From Leptospira stimsonii (GTDB lineage: Bacteria > Spirochaetota > Leptospiria > Leptospirales > Leptospiraceae), in the NCBI RefSeq assembly GCF_003545875.1, contig NZ_QHCS01000014.1, positions 1 to 13,660 of the forward strand: a DNA stretch of 13,660 bases, written 5' to 3'. The position numbers and the translations under genes are program-made. This document shows positions 1 to 6,575 of the stretch, piece after piece. The notes beneath the pieces were generated by a model, which saw only the letters and a list, made by a program, of their open reading frames with translations, ran no database searches and was not told the origin of the DNA. Within the stretch, counting starts at the first letter, position 1. Each line of letters opens with the position of its first letter.

Positions 1-13
1 CAACCCCTAGCCC
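1..13. repeat. Terminal direct repeat, left copy
   Basis: The first 13 bases (CAACCCCTAGCCC) are identical to the last 13 bases of the window. A chance match exactly at both ends is very unlikely. It fits either the overlap of a circularised assembly or a short direct repeat left by site-specific recombination. A related motif (CCCTAGACCCTT) recurs at 23-34. Confidence 0.75.
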
Positions 14-109
14 TTCTAAAGTCCCTAGACCCTTTCTCTGCTGTATTTGCAATTTTCCAAGAGCGTTAGTCGTTTCGAAACGTTTTAGCCCTTAGCAAAC
101 TCACACACC

Positions 110-147
<38 letters not shown>

Positions 148-392
148 AAATTTTTTCCTCTAAGAACACTTTTCGAAACATTCAAATTTCTTCATGTCTC
201 TTGCGAAGAAATCGGAAAAAACCAAAAGAGTTTTTAGGATTTCACTCCCAAATTTCAGAAGACTTCGGATTTCTTCGCATTTTTCAAACATACAAGCAAC
301 GATCTTGCTCGTTTGTTCCTTCCAATTCGTATTTTGCAAGGATTCGCCGATTCGTACGAATATATTGCGTTTCTGCTACTTGGAATTCAGTC

Positions 393-511
393 ATAGGTTC
401 AAGATAGGTTCCAAACAAGTCGCATACAAGGCTCGAACAGGACTCAGACAAGACCACTTTGAAAATGACAAGTTCCAAACAGGACTCGAACAAGTCCCAC
501 ACAGGACCACT
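393..511. repeat. Phased 11-bp direct-repeat array 1
   Basis: Ten degenerate 11-bp units run head to tail: six at 393-458, a 9-bp interruption (TTGAAAATG, 459-467), then four more at 468-511. Typical units are ACAAGGCTCGA, ACAGGACTCAG, ACAAGTTCCAA and ACAGGACTCGA. Rotated by a few bases, a typical unit reads GTTCCAAACAA. This shares its first six bases with many units of the array at 1023-1163. An 11-bp step keeps each unit near the same face of the helix, as in plasmid iterons and centromere-type partition sites. The bound protein (Rep, ParB, orf98 or other) cannot be told from sequence. Confidence 0.75.
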
Positions 512-547
512 TTAGAATCAAAAATCTGAAAAAGTCCTCTCTCAAAG

Positions 548-606
548 TTCCTTTTTTCATTGTTAGTCGGATTCTTTTGCCAAAAAAGAAGGCTACTAAA
601 AAGGAA
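548..606. other. Long imperfect stem-loop
   Basis: An outer stem pairs TTCCTTTTT (548-556) with AAAAAGGAA (598-606). Inside it TTAGT (563-567) can pair with ACTAA (595-599, competing by two bases with the outer stem), and TTCTTTT (572-578) with AAAAGAA (584-590). It could be a folded RNA, a cruciform in the origin region, or the 3' hairpin of an unannotated transcript. No function can be assigned. Confidence 0.4.
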
Positions 607-800
607 ACCTCGACCTTTTCAAAGAAACAACCTTCTTCAACACCGCTGAACCTCATTCGAAAGCAAAGAAAACAAACAAGGAACTACTAATATATATAGA
701 TCAAGAAATCATTTTAGAACTTTGGAAAGATGAACTTCAAAATTCCCCAAAATTTTCAAAAAATTCGAACTTGATACTAATGTTTAGGGAGATGGCAGAT

Positions 801-887
801 ATGAAAAAGAATCAAATATCGATTTGGAAACTCGTGCTTCGAATCATTCTGAAAATCTTGGATTTGATCCGAATTTTCTTCAGTTAA
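801..887 (+). CDS. 28-residue cationic amphipathic peptide (type I toxin-like candidate)
   Basis: A short ATG-TAA frame of 28 codons is preceded by a strong Shine-Dalgarno sequence, AGGGAG at 786-791, nine bases before the start. The product is almost entirely Ile/Leu/Val/Phe with one Trp (W9). Charged residues fall at K2, K3, K10, R14, K18, D21 and R24. From residue 10 onward they are spaced 3-4 apart, so they would line one face of a single helix; net charge is about +5. This is the layout of membrane-acting micro-peptides such as TisB-type type I toxins, although no homology is claimed. A strong hairpin begins seven bases after the stop (895-925). It lies alone between the two 11-bp repeat arrays. 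It could also be a chance frame in AT-rich DNA. The ribosome binding site and helical pattern are what favour a real gene. No antisense RNA promoter was identified. Confidence 0.5.
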   Translation: MKKNQISIWKLVLRIILKILDLIRIFFS

Positions 888-894
888 TAAGGAT

Positions 895-925
895 GTAAAA
901 GCAGGGGGTTCACCCCTGCCTTTAC
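895..925 (+). terminator. Strong GC hairpin after the micro-peptide ORF
   Basis: GCAGGGG (901-907) pairs with CCCCTGC (913-919) around a GTTCA loop. The stem continues as GTAAA (895-899) with TTTAC (921-925) across one A/C mismatch, about 12 pairs in all. The T-run only comes nine bases later (934-938), so it is not a textbook intrinsic terminator. It could instead protect the 3' end of the 801-887 transcript, or form a cruciform in the replication region. Confidence 0.5.
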
Positions 926-1022
926 CAGATCGTTTTTGGAATGTTAGTAAAAGCTAGTGTTTTTCGAAATCCGCGATCCATTCAAATATTCTAACGCGAT
1001 TTGCCATTTTGATTTCTTTAAT

Positions 1023-1163
1023 GTCTCGCTAAAGTTCCAGTAATGTTCCGTTATTGTTTCATTAAGGTTTCAGTAAAGTACCGTTAAAGTTCCACTAAAG
1101 TCTCACTAAGGTTCCATTAAAGTTTCATTTGCGAGTTTAAGGTTTCACTAAAGTTTCGCTTTT
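1023..1163. repeat. Phased 11-bp iteron-like array 2
   Basis: Ten 11-bp units follow each other without gaps from 1023 to 1132 (for example GTTCCAGTAAT, GTTTCAGTAAA, GTTCCACTAAA, GTCTCACTAAG, GTTCCATTAAA). A 9-bp degenerate unit (GAGTTTAAG, 1133-1141) follows, then two more 11-bp units to 1163. The consensus is close to GTTYCAYTAAA. The array starts about 180 bp beyond the 3' end of the rep gene. Regular 11-bp phasing is typical of iterons bound by an initiator or of repeat centromeres bound by a partition protein. Which applies here is an inference. Confidence 0.85.
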
Positions 1164-1173
1164 TTTCAAAAAG
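1149..1173. repeat. Duplicated motif, copy 1
   Basis: TAAAGTTTCGC, a run of seven T, then CAAAAAG, matches the sequence at 1326-1349 except for one T in the homopolymer. It overlaps the last units of the 11-bp array. The T-run and A-run can also pair with each other as a short hairpin. Confidence 0.7.
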
Positions 1174-1325
1174 TGCAGAAACAAGAGCGGTTTTAGAAGG
1201 TTTTCTTCAGCTTTTTCAAGTTTACGATTCAAAATTGATTCATTTTTTTCCGTTTTGAATCGGTTTCGAATAGAAAAGAGATCTTTTCAAGATGCTTCAA
1301 ACGAAACAGCTTCCATTTCCAATTT

Positions 1326-1349
1326 TAAAGTTTCGCTTTTTTCAAAAAG
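1326..1349. repeat. Duplicated motif, copy 2, at the rep 3' end
   Basis: This is the same motif as at 1149-1173, here with six T. The rep stop codon lies inside it (TGA read from 1344-1342). The 150 bp between the two copies may therefore be a duplication or insertion next to the rep 3' end. Confidence 0.65.
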
Positions 1350-2520
1350 GAACCTCATCAGGAAAGTTTTTAGAAGTTTTTGATCGGTTTTCCCGACCTT
1401 GCTTCAATAAATTTTGATATTTTTTGTTTCTCTCAAACTTTTCCTTTCCAACTTCAAGGAGTTCCTCAACGTATCTTTCTCCATACACTGAGGTAAGTAA
1501 GTAGAAGGATCCTGAAACCTGACTGCTTAGCCAGTTTTCAATTTCCTCAAGACCCGTTTCGTTCTTCGGAAGACCAATCGATTGACCTTCCGATACTTTC
1601 AAAAAATCAGTCCACCAATCACAAACACTCCAATGGCGTTTGTGTTTCTCTTCTAAATACACATGCCCCAAGCCATTCAACTTTTGTTTGTAAGTAGGTT
1701 CTAAAAACTTTAGATAGTAATACGCTGTCTTCGGAAAGTTCCTCTCTTCAAAGCTTGCTCGATTTGGATCCGGAAATCTTTCCTTCGTTTTTAGAATCTC
1801 TCCCGTATTAGGATCCACGTTCCAAGTCGGGTTGCAATACTGGTCCGCTGCCTCGTGGTTTAATTGAAACTCCATCCGATTCCAGATAGGCCAGGCACAT
1901 TCTTCGCCCACTTGATGCTTCTTGTCATAGATTCGAACAAAACATTTACTCCGACGAAATGAACCGATATAGATTGTGTAACCGTTGCCTGTCTTGTGAT
2001 CTCCGAATATACTTTCAGAAGAATTACCTTTCCCAAAACTCTCGTATTTACTGTATCCGCGAAACCGAGTCGAGACTTCCTTTCTCTTTAACTTTTCGTA
2101 GATCAAGGGAAGGTTTAAATAACCTTCGTAATCATCTTGGGCAAGGTCAATTCGAGTGAACTTTCCTTTGTGTTGAATTGCTCCCCGGATTAACTTTCCC
2201 AAACTCGTTTGAGAGGAATCGAATTGATACAAGGCCTTCGAGGATAGAGATACATACACCTTTTGGTTTCTCTTTTCCGGGGAATACGCGCCAAATACCC
2301 CGCCACTCGTCCGAAAAGTATTCGTATACCCTGAAAATCCCTTCTCTTCGGGTCTTAGTTCCCCAAATACCGATTCAAGCCAAGTCCAGCTTGCATCCGT
2401 ATATTCCACCGTAAAAGACAGCCAGTCCACAAACGGCTTCTTGAGTTCCTCTGGCACAGTGATGGTTTGTTCCCGAAAGTGTTTTGGTTCCATAGAATGC
2501 GGTCTTCTCCCTCTGTACAC
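1342..2520 (-). CDS. rep: Replication initiation protein, Rep_trans (rolling-circle type)
   Basis: About 392 residues from a GTG at 2520, or 383 from the ATG at 2493. Numbering from the GTG, the conserved blocks run in the order expected for the replication initiation factor family (Rep_trans, pT181/phage-type nicking initiators): DWLSFTV (32-38), RIDLAQDD (123-130), YIGS followed by VRIYDKK (184-201), and RMEFQL (215-220). Y198 in the YDKK block is the candidate DNA-joining tyrosine, by family analogy. Such proteins nick the double-strand origin and start rolling-circle replication. The ATG at 2493 follows AGAGGGAGAAG and is the better-supported start, although the spacing is long. The GTG has no clear ribosome binding site. 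An out-of-frame ATG with an A7 run lies just upstream at 2546. The gene is preceded by a hairpin-rich region and followed by the iteron-like array, so the replicon core is probably 393-3133. Confidence 0.85.
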   Translation of the reverse strand: MYRGRRPHSMEPKHFREQTITVPEELKKPFVDWLSFTVEYTDASWTWLESVFGELRPEEKGFSGYTNTFRTSGGVFGAYSPEKRNQKVYVSLSSKALYQFDSSQTSLGKLIRGAIQHKGKFTRIDLAQDDYEGYLNLPLIYEKLKRKEVSTRFRGYSKYESFGKGNSSESIFGDHKTGNGYTIYIGSFRRSKCFVRIYDKKHQVGEECAWPIWNRMEFQLNHEAADQYCNPTWNVDPNTGEILKTKERFPDPNRASFEERNFPKTAYYYLKFLEPTYKQKLNGLGHVYLEEKHKRHWSVCDWWTDFLKVSEGQSIGLPKNETGLEEIENWLSSQVSGSFYLLTSVYGERYVEELLEVGKEKFERNKKYQNLLKQGRENRSKTSKNFPDEVPF

Positions 2521-2551
2521 TCTAGGATTTTTTTAAGTTTTGTCATTAGCA

Positions 2552-2596
2552 GGGGGGTGTTACTCTCCCCCCTCCGTCCCGACGTTTCCGTCGGGA
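2552..2596. promoter_or_regulatory. Two adjacent GC-rich hairpins upstream of rep
   Basis: GGGGGG (2552-2557) pairs with CCCCCC (2567-2572) over a 9-base loop. Immediately next to it TCCCGACG (2577-2584) pairs with CGTCGGGA (2589-2596) over a TTTC loop. They sit 30-75 bp before the rep start in otherwise AT-rich DNA. Likely roles are a nick-site cruciform or origin, attenuation of rep, or termination of the upstream par transcript. Neither stem is followed by a clear T-run in the rep direction. Confidence 0.65.
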
Positions 2597-2730
2597 TCGT
2601 CTTTAGAGAAAAGTTCCAAAGATCGGGGTTTCAAGTTGAGAGGCTCCGCATTTGGAGCGCAATGTAGTAAGGCGGGACGTTAGTTTCTTTCCCTTAGCAT
2701 GAAGAGATATTGAGGAAAGTCTCACTCGAA

Positions 2731-3008
2731 CGAAAAAACTCTGCAACTCGTTTTTTCGAGAGCAAGGCTCTAAAGTTCCACATAGGTTCCACTTTTGAAA
2801 CTTTTTTTGATTCCAACTCCAAATTGAGGAGATTTTCGAATTCAGTTTTCATTTCTGAGATTTCAACCAAATCCTCGCGGATTTGTTTCAAGTCAGGTGG
2901 GGAATTTCTCCACCTGAGAAAACAACTTTCATCCTTCCAAGGTTCGGACTTCACGTTGCATGTCACCGGAATCACAAAACCACACTTCAAATCATTTCGT
3001 GATTTGAA
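2731..3008. other. Inverted-repeat cluster between orf98 and rep
   Basis: The non-coding gap 2597-3133 holds several perfect inverted repeats: CGAAAAAAC/GTTTTTTCG (2731-2739 and 2750-2758), CAAATCC/GGATTTG (2868-2874 and 2879-2885, TCGC loop), TCAGGTGG/CCACCTGA (2893-2900 and 2910-2917), and TTCAAATCA/TGATTTGAA (2986-2994 and 3000-3008, 5-base loop). Two 11-bp units resembling the iterons (GTTCCACATAG, GTTCCACTTTT) lie at 2775-2796. Beyond it, TTTCCTT/AAGGAAA (3041-3065) and three 10-bp purine-rich repeats (3084-3113) precede orf98. Dense hairpins are typical of single-strand origins and rep control regions of rolling-circle plasmids. Short open frames on both strands here show no supporting signals. 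Confidence 0.55.
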
Positions 3009-3133
3009 ATCTCTTCGAATTCACAGCTAAAGAGGGGAGCTTTCCTTCACATCGCGCAAAGGAAAACGGTAACGTATTTTGAAAGTAAGGAAAAACGAGG
3101 AAAAGTGAGGGAAAAATCGCGGTTTTTTAGAAT

Positions 3134-3430
3134 TCAAACCCTCCGGTTCCCTCCCATTCTTTCTCCAATCGTTCTAAGCTGTTTTCTGATCTCTTGCTCC
3201 TTCTCAAAAAGATCCTTCCACTCAAAAAGAAGTCTCTTCATTCTCTTTTGATATTTGTTAAAAGTTGAAAACAGTCGATTCACTTCCTTTCTCTTTTCAG
3301 AAGAACTCATCTCCTGGAAAGCCTTCCAAAAAGTTTCAATCCTTTCCTGGAATAACTTCTCTTCTTCCTTTGTAGATAATTTCGGATTCACCAACTTCAA
3401 GGCTTCTTTGCGTCGTTGACTCTCTCTCAT
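3134..3430 (-). CDS. 98-residue coiled-coil protein, paralogue of the ParB C-terminus
   Basis: A small, highly charged, Lys/Glu/Arg-rich helical protein that starts three bases after the parB stop. Residues 30-90 align without gaps to residues 310-370 of the ParB-like protein encoded just upstream (17 of 61 identical, including the pattern S-x-S-x-K-x-x-EV-x-RL and the closing GE). ParB C-termini usually mediate dimerisation or DNA contact. This protein may therefore form heterodimers with ParB, bind the same DNA, or bind a partner shared with it. It lacks the ParB nuclease-like (GENRYR) domain. The start is weakly supported: AAGG lies about 11 bases before the ATG. Its position as third gene of the par operon argues for a role in partition. 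I do not recognise a named family. Confidence 0.75.
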   Translation of the reverse strand: MRESQRRKEALKLVNPKLSTKEEEKLFQERIETFWKAFQEMSSSEKRKEVNRLFSTFNKYQKRMKRLLFEWKDLFEKEQEIRKQLRTIGERMGGNRRV

Positions 3431-3433
3431 ATA

Positions 3434-4567
3434 CTAAAGACCTTGAACCCGTTTCTTTTCTCCAACTGCAATGAGCTTTTCTACGATCTCGGAATCTTCC
3501 CTGAGAAAAGTAGCTACTTGAGTTTCCAACTTCTCTCTCTTCTTCCTTACTTGAACGAGCTTTCCAACTAAACGACTCACTTCCGCTTTCTTTGCAGACG
3601 GACTCAGTTTGGAATACTTCTTCTGAAACTCATGTATCTTGTCTTTCTTTGGTTCCGCTTCCTTCTTCTTTTCTGTCTTCTTCTGAGTAGGTTTGGGAGT
3701 TTTGCTTTGAAGTTCTTTACGAATCTCGGAAACGTAATTCCTTGCCGTTCCAAGTGGAATACGTTCTCCTTCTGAAATCCTCTTTGCCAACTCTTTCGGC
3801 TTTTCGATCAAACGATGAGGGTCATTGTTTGATTTTTTGTCTGATCCAGTTTCCAAAGATTCAGGGGGAATCTTTGATCCTGATTCCAACTCTTCTTTCA
3901 AGGACGCTTGCTCTGTAATGGTGCCAACTTCACCAAACAATAACCCAAGCTCCGTTTCTGAATCCGTTTGTTTTTCAGAAGAAGATCGTTCTTGTTTTGC
4001 TTCTTCTGTATTCTCACTTGGTGGATTAGATGAATCACTCCTTCGATTTCCCCCACGGTTGTCTTGCAAGAGATCGTCCTTGTATTTGCGAAGGATTCTC
4101 TTCTTTAGCCGCTCCTTTCTTTGCTCCGGAGTCAAATGTCTGCGAAACAGATTGTCTCCTTCGAGGATATCGTATTCTTCCTCAAGGGTAAGCTCGTTCA
4201 TATAGTAACGAACTGGAATACTCTCAACACGACGGCGCACGTTCTCGTCTTCGTGTTCCTTTAGCTCCAAAGCAATCCGGTAGCGGTTTTCTCCCGTCAC
4301 AAGCGTTCCGTCCTTCTTCGCCGTGAGTGCATCCAAAATTCCGTTCAGTGCAATGTTCTCTTTCAGATTTGCATATTCTTCTTCACTCAAGGGATCAAAG
4401 TCATTCTTTAGATTCGGCCTTAAACTTTCAGGCGGAACCATCTTCACAATCGGATTGAGTGTGACTCCCTTCGGGATATATATCTTCGCGTTCAAAGAGC
4501 CGGGTCGGGGACTCGCTTCTTGCTCTTCCATCCACTCTCTTGCTTTCTCTTCTTGGCTCTTCTTCAT
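3434..4567 (-). CDS. parB: ParB-like partition protein
   Basis: 377 residues. The N-terminal ParB domain (about 40-125) carries LSEEEYANLKENIALNGILD (60-79) and the signature TGENRYRIAL (91-100), the ParB-box region that binds CTP in ParB proteins. A helical segment with LTPEQRKERLKKR follows. An acidic, Ser/Glu-rich linker (about 175-250) comes next, then a possible DNA-binding helix pair (about 255-287), a Lys-rich stretch (290-310), and a C-terminal helical domain (310-373) that is duplicated in the next gene. It should bind a centromere-like site, with ParA moving the plasmid to daughter cells. The start overlaps the parA stop by four bases (ATGA), with GAGGG seven bases upstream, so translation is probably coupled. 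The long linker and C-terminal extension make it larger than a typical chromosomal ParB. No parS consensus was recognised; the 11-bp arrays are candidates. Confidence 0.85.
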   Translation of the reverse strand: MKKSQEEKAREWMEEQEASPRPGSLNAKIYIPKGVTLNPIVKMVPPESLRPNLKNDFDPLSEEEYANLKENIALNGILDALTAKKDGTLVTGENRYRIALELKEHEDENVRRRVESIPVRYYMNELTLEEEYDILEGDNLFRRHLTPEQRKERLKKRILRKYKDDLLQDNRGGNRRSDSSNPPSENTEEAKQERSSSEKQTDSETELGLLFGEVGTITEQASLKEELESGSKIPPESLETGSDKKSNNDPHRLIEKPKELAKRISEGERIPLGTARNYVSEIRKELQSKTPKPTQKKTEKKKEAEPKKDKIHEFQKKYSKLSPSAKKAEVSRLVGKLVQVRKKREKLETQVATFLREDSEIVEKLIAVGEKKRVQGL

Positions 4568-5325
4568 ACAAGCACCCTCTGAATCTTCTTGTCCGGTCTA
4601 GATTCTCTTTCAAGTTCGATGACTTCATTTGCCAATGCCTCAAACCAAAGATCTCCCTTACTTCCAGGTTTTAATTCTCTTCCTTCCTCTGTCGCTCTCT
4701 CGATCGAACCGAGTTTTCCGATACTCGCATCTGAGACCCGATACTTCTTTTTCAAGTTGAGAATTCTCTCACTCTCTTGTTTGCCTCGTCCCACAAGAGA
4801 AGGAACAACAACGAGTTTCTCTCCAATCCCTTGGGTAACTTCCTCTAAATCCTTCATTCCTTGAAACGACCACCGTCTCGGACAAACAGGAGAAAGAACC
4901 AAGTCAGCAACCAAAACAGCAAACTCTGACTCCACAGACAAATGTCCCGGCGTATCAAGGATGAGATAGTCATAGTCTAACTTTCGAAATTCACCCCCGA
5001 GAACCGAAAGGAGATAGTCCACTTCCAAATTCTTGACTCCCGCTCCAAAAGAAACCGTAGAAGGCAATACATCCAAACCCGCAAATTTACTTTTGTGAAT
5101 ACACTCCCCAATCTCTCTTTCTCCCAAAAGAACACTCAGTATGTTTCTCTCCTCCAACACACCCTTTCCCAAACTCCGTAAGAAGAAATCAGTCAGGTTG
5201 TTGTTCAGATCCAAGTCAGCCGCAAGAACTCTCTTTCCTCTTCTTGCAAGTTGAACCGCTAAATTCGTGGAGTGCGTCGTCTTTCCAACTCCTCCCTTCG
5301 ATGATGCGATCGCTACAATATACAT
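4564..5325 (-). CDS. parA: ParA-type partition ATPase
   Basis: 253 residues from the ATG at 5325. The deviant Walker A motif KGGVGKTT is at 10-17, the A' region AADLDLNNN at 35-43, and Walker B LILD with DTPGHLS around 121-130. The protein has no N-terminal helix-turn-helix, so it resembles the short (chromosomal or type Ib-like) ParA/MinD-family proteins. The frame stays open upstream to an ATG at 5430. The internal start is preferred because AGGGAGG lies eight bases before it and the P-loop then begins at the usual distance. The upstream ATG has no such site. It is first gene of parA-parB-orf98. An inverted repeat (5339-5352) sits just upstream of the Shine-Dalgarno sequence and could serve autoregulation. 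Confidence 0.9.
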   Translation of the reverse strand: MYIVAIASSKGGVGKTTHSTNLAVQLARRGKRVLAADLDLNNNLTDFFLRSLGKGVLEERNILSVLLGEREIGECIHKSKFAGLDVLPSTVSFGAGVKNLEVDYLLSVLGGEFRKLDYDYLILDTPGHLSVESEFAVLVADLVLSPVCPRRWSFQGMKDLEEVTQGIGEKLVVVPSLVGRGKQESERILNLKKKYRVSDASIGKLGSIERATEEGRELKPGSKGDLWFEALANEVIELERESRPDKKIQRVLV

Positions 5326-5338
5326 GCCTTCGGCCTCC

Positions 5339-5352
5339 CTAACATTAGTTAG
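5339..5352 (-). promoter_or_regulatory. Inverted repeat next to the parA ribosome binding site
   Basis: CTAAC (5339-5343) and GTTAG (5348-5352) form a perfect inverted repeat with an ATTA centre. Its lower-coordinate end abuts, and by two or three bases overlaps, the AGGGAGG of parA. It may be an operator or an RNA hairpin controlling parA expression. A second weak repeat (TGGAAT/ATTCCA, 5448-5468) lies in the same 197-bp gap. No clear sigma70-type promoter was found. Confidence 0.35.
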
Positions 5353-5522
5353 CTTTTTTGATTTCTTGTTTTTGGTTTTGAATAAAGAAACGACTAAAGG
5401 AGAAAAGTCCTTCCCGAGGTCGTTCCTCATTTAGTTGTTTAGAGAAATGGAATGTTTTTTAGATTCCAACATACAAACATCCAATCTCCCTGAAGGAAAA
5501 CTTAGCTCGTGTTCTGTTCGTC

Positions 5523-6575
5523 TCAGTTTAAACCTTTGTCAGAATCTTTCACGCCCGACCCTTCTTTCGAAGAAGCTACACCCACAAGTGAAGTCGGCTC
5601 AGGTGTGTGGATCGAAGGATGTGTCTTGTCATACACTTCCTTTAATTTCCGAATCGCTACGTGCGTGTAGATTTGGGTCGTGCTTAGAGTCTCGTGTCCA
5701 AGCATCTCCTGAACGTGACGAATATCCGCTCCGTTGTCGAGCATCCCCGTCGCCGTCGTGTGCCGGAAGATATGAACCGCTTGTCTTTTAGAAACTCCCG
5801 CCGTGTTTCTGAAATTCATAAACTGGCGCGTAATACTTCCATGCTCCATCTTCTTCCCCGACTTACCCAGAAACAAATACGGCTCTCCCGTATCCCGCAA
5901 AAGAACCACCCGCGACCTCTCTAAATATCTCCGAACCCACGACAAAGCCCTCTCACTGACCGGGATCAGTCTCGTTTTCTTTCCCTTACCTTCCCTGACA
6001 AGAACCGTCCTTGACTGAAAATCAAGGTCGCTCACATACAAATTCCCAAGCTCCATTCTCCGTATCCCAGTTGAATACACGACCTCAAGCATAGCTCTGT
6101 CCCTCAGTCCAAAGACGTTCGTCACATCCGGCACAGACAAGATCCTTTCCGCTTCCTCAACACTCAAAACGTTGTGAGGAATGTTCCTTTTAACAAACTT
6201 CGGGATCTCCCAATCAAGAGCAGGGTCCAAAAGCAACACACGCTTTCTTGTAAGCCATCCGAAATATTCACGCACCGCCGAAAGCCGTTTGTGTTTGTTG
6301 TTGTTCGAAAGCTCTTTCCCATTGTATTTGTTCTTCTGTCCGACTACTTGGTTTCTGTATCTTTCAAGTAAAGACAAAGTTACCTCCACAGGAGTCCGAA
6401 TCTCTCGCAAAGCGCACCATTCAAAAAAGTTCATGAGACAAGCATGAGAATTTTTTAATGTACTCAGGCTGTGTCCTTTCCCCGTCCGGTTTCTCTCTAA
6501 ATAACTGTAACAGTAATTTTCAAAACTCCCCAAAGGAGAATTCCGCAAAGTCCCGAGCTTCTCTTGCCAGCTCAT
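5523..6575 (-). CDS. Tyrosine recombinase, XerC/XerD-like
   Basis: 350 residues. The N-terminal SAM-like core-binding domain spans about 15-115. The catalytic domain carries the full residue set: R172 in STGIRRMELGNL, Lys in EGKGKKTRLIP (195-205), H268 and R271 in HIFRHTTAT, H294 in MLGH, and the nucleophile Y303 in TTQIYTHV. The C-terminal 30 residues are Ser/Gly-rich and probably disordered. The likely job is resolving plasmid multimers into monomers, or integrating and excising the element. It is the last gene of the primase-orf106-recombinase run, and its ATG overlaps the orf106 stop (ATGA). No obvious dif/cer-like 28-bp site was found next to it. The CCCTAG-type motif repeated at the window ends could be a crossover core, but that is speculative. 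Confidence 0.92.
   Translation of the reverse strand: MSWQEKLGTLRNSPLGSFENYCYSYLERNRTGKGHSLSTLKNSHACLMNFFEWCALREIRTPVEVTLSLLERYRNQVVGQKNKYNGKELSNNNKHKRLSAVREYFGWLTRKRVLLLDPALDWEIPKFVKRNIPHNVLSVEEAERILSVPDVTNVFGLRDRAMLEVVYSTGIRRMELGNLYVSDLDFQSRTVLVREGKGKKTRLIPVSERALSWVRRYLERSRVVLLRDTGEPYLFLGKSGKKMEHGSITRQFMNFRNTAGVSKRQAVHIFRHTTATGMLDNGADIRHVQEMLGHETLSTTQIYTHVAIRKLKEVYDKTHPSIHTPEPTSLVGVASSKEGSGVKDSDKGLN

Noticed and set aside
393..511. CRISPR array
   Set aside because: Units are 11 bp, degenerate and contiguous with no spacers, and no cas gene is present; the same holds for 1023-1163.
2694..3030. 98- and 106-codon frames on opposite strands
   Set aside because: They cover the inverted-repeat cluster, lack start signals, and their products show no recognisable features.
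3110..3133. Terminator after orf98 (AAAAA/TTTTT around TCGCGG)
   Set aside because: The stem is AT-only and the pairing is too weak to call.
5326..5430. N-terminal extension of ParA from the ATG at 5430
   Set aside because: No ribosome binding site there, while AGGGAGG precedes the ATG at 5325, and the extension is Lys-rich without ParA features.
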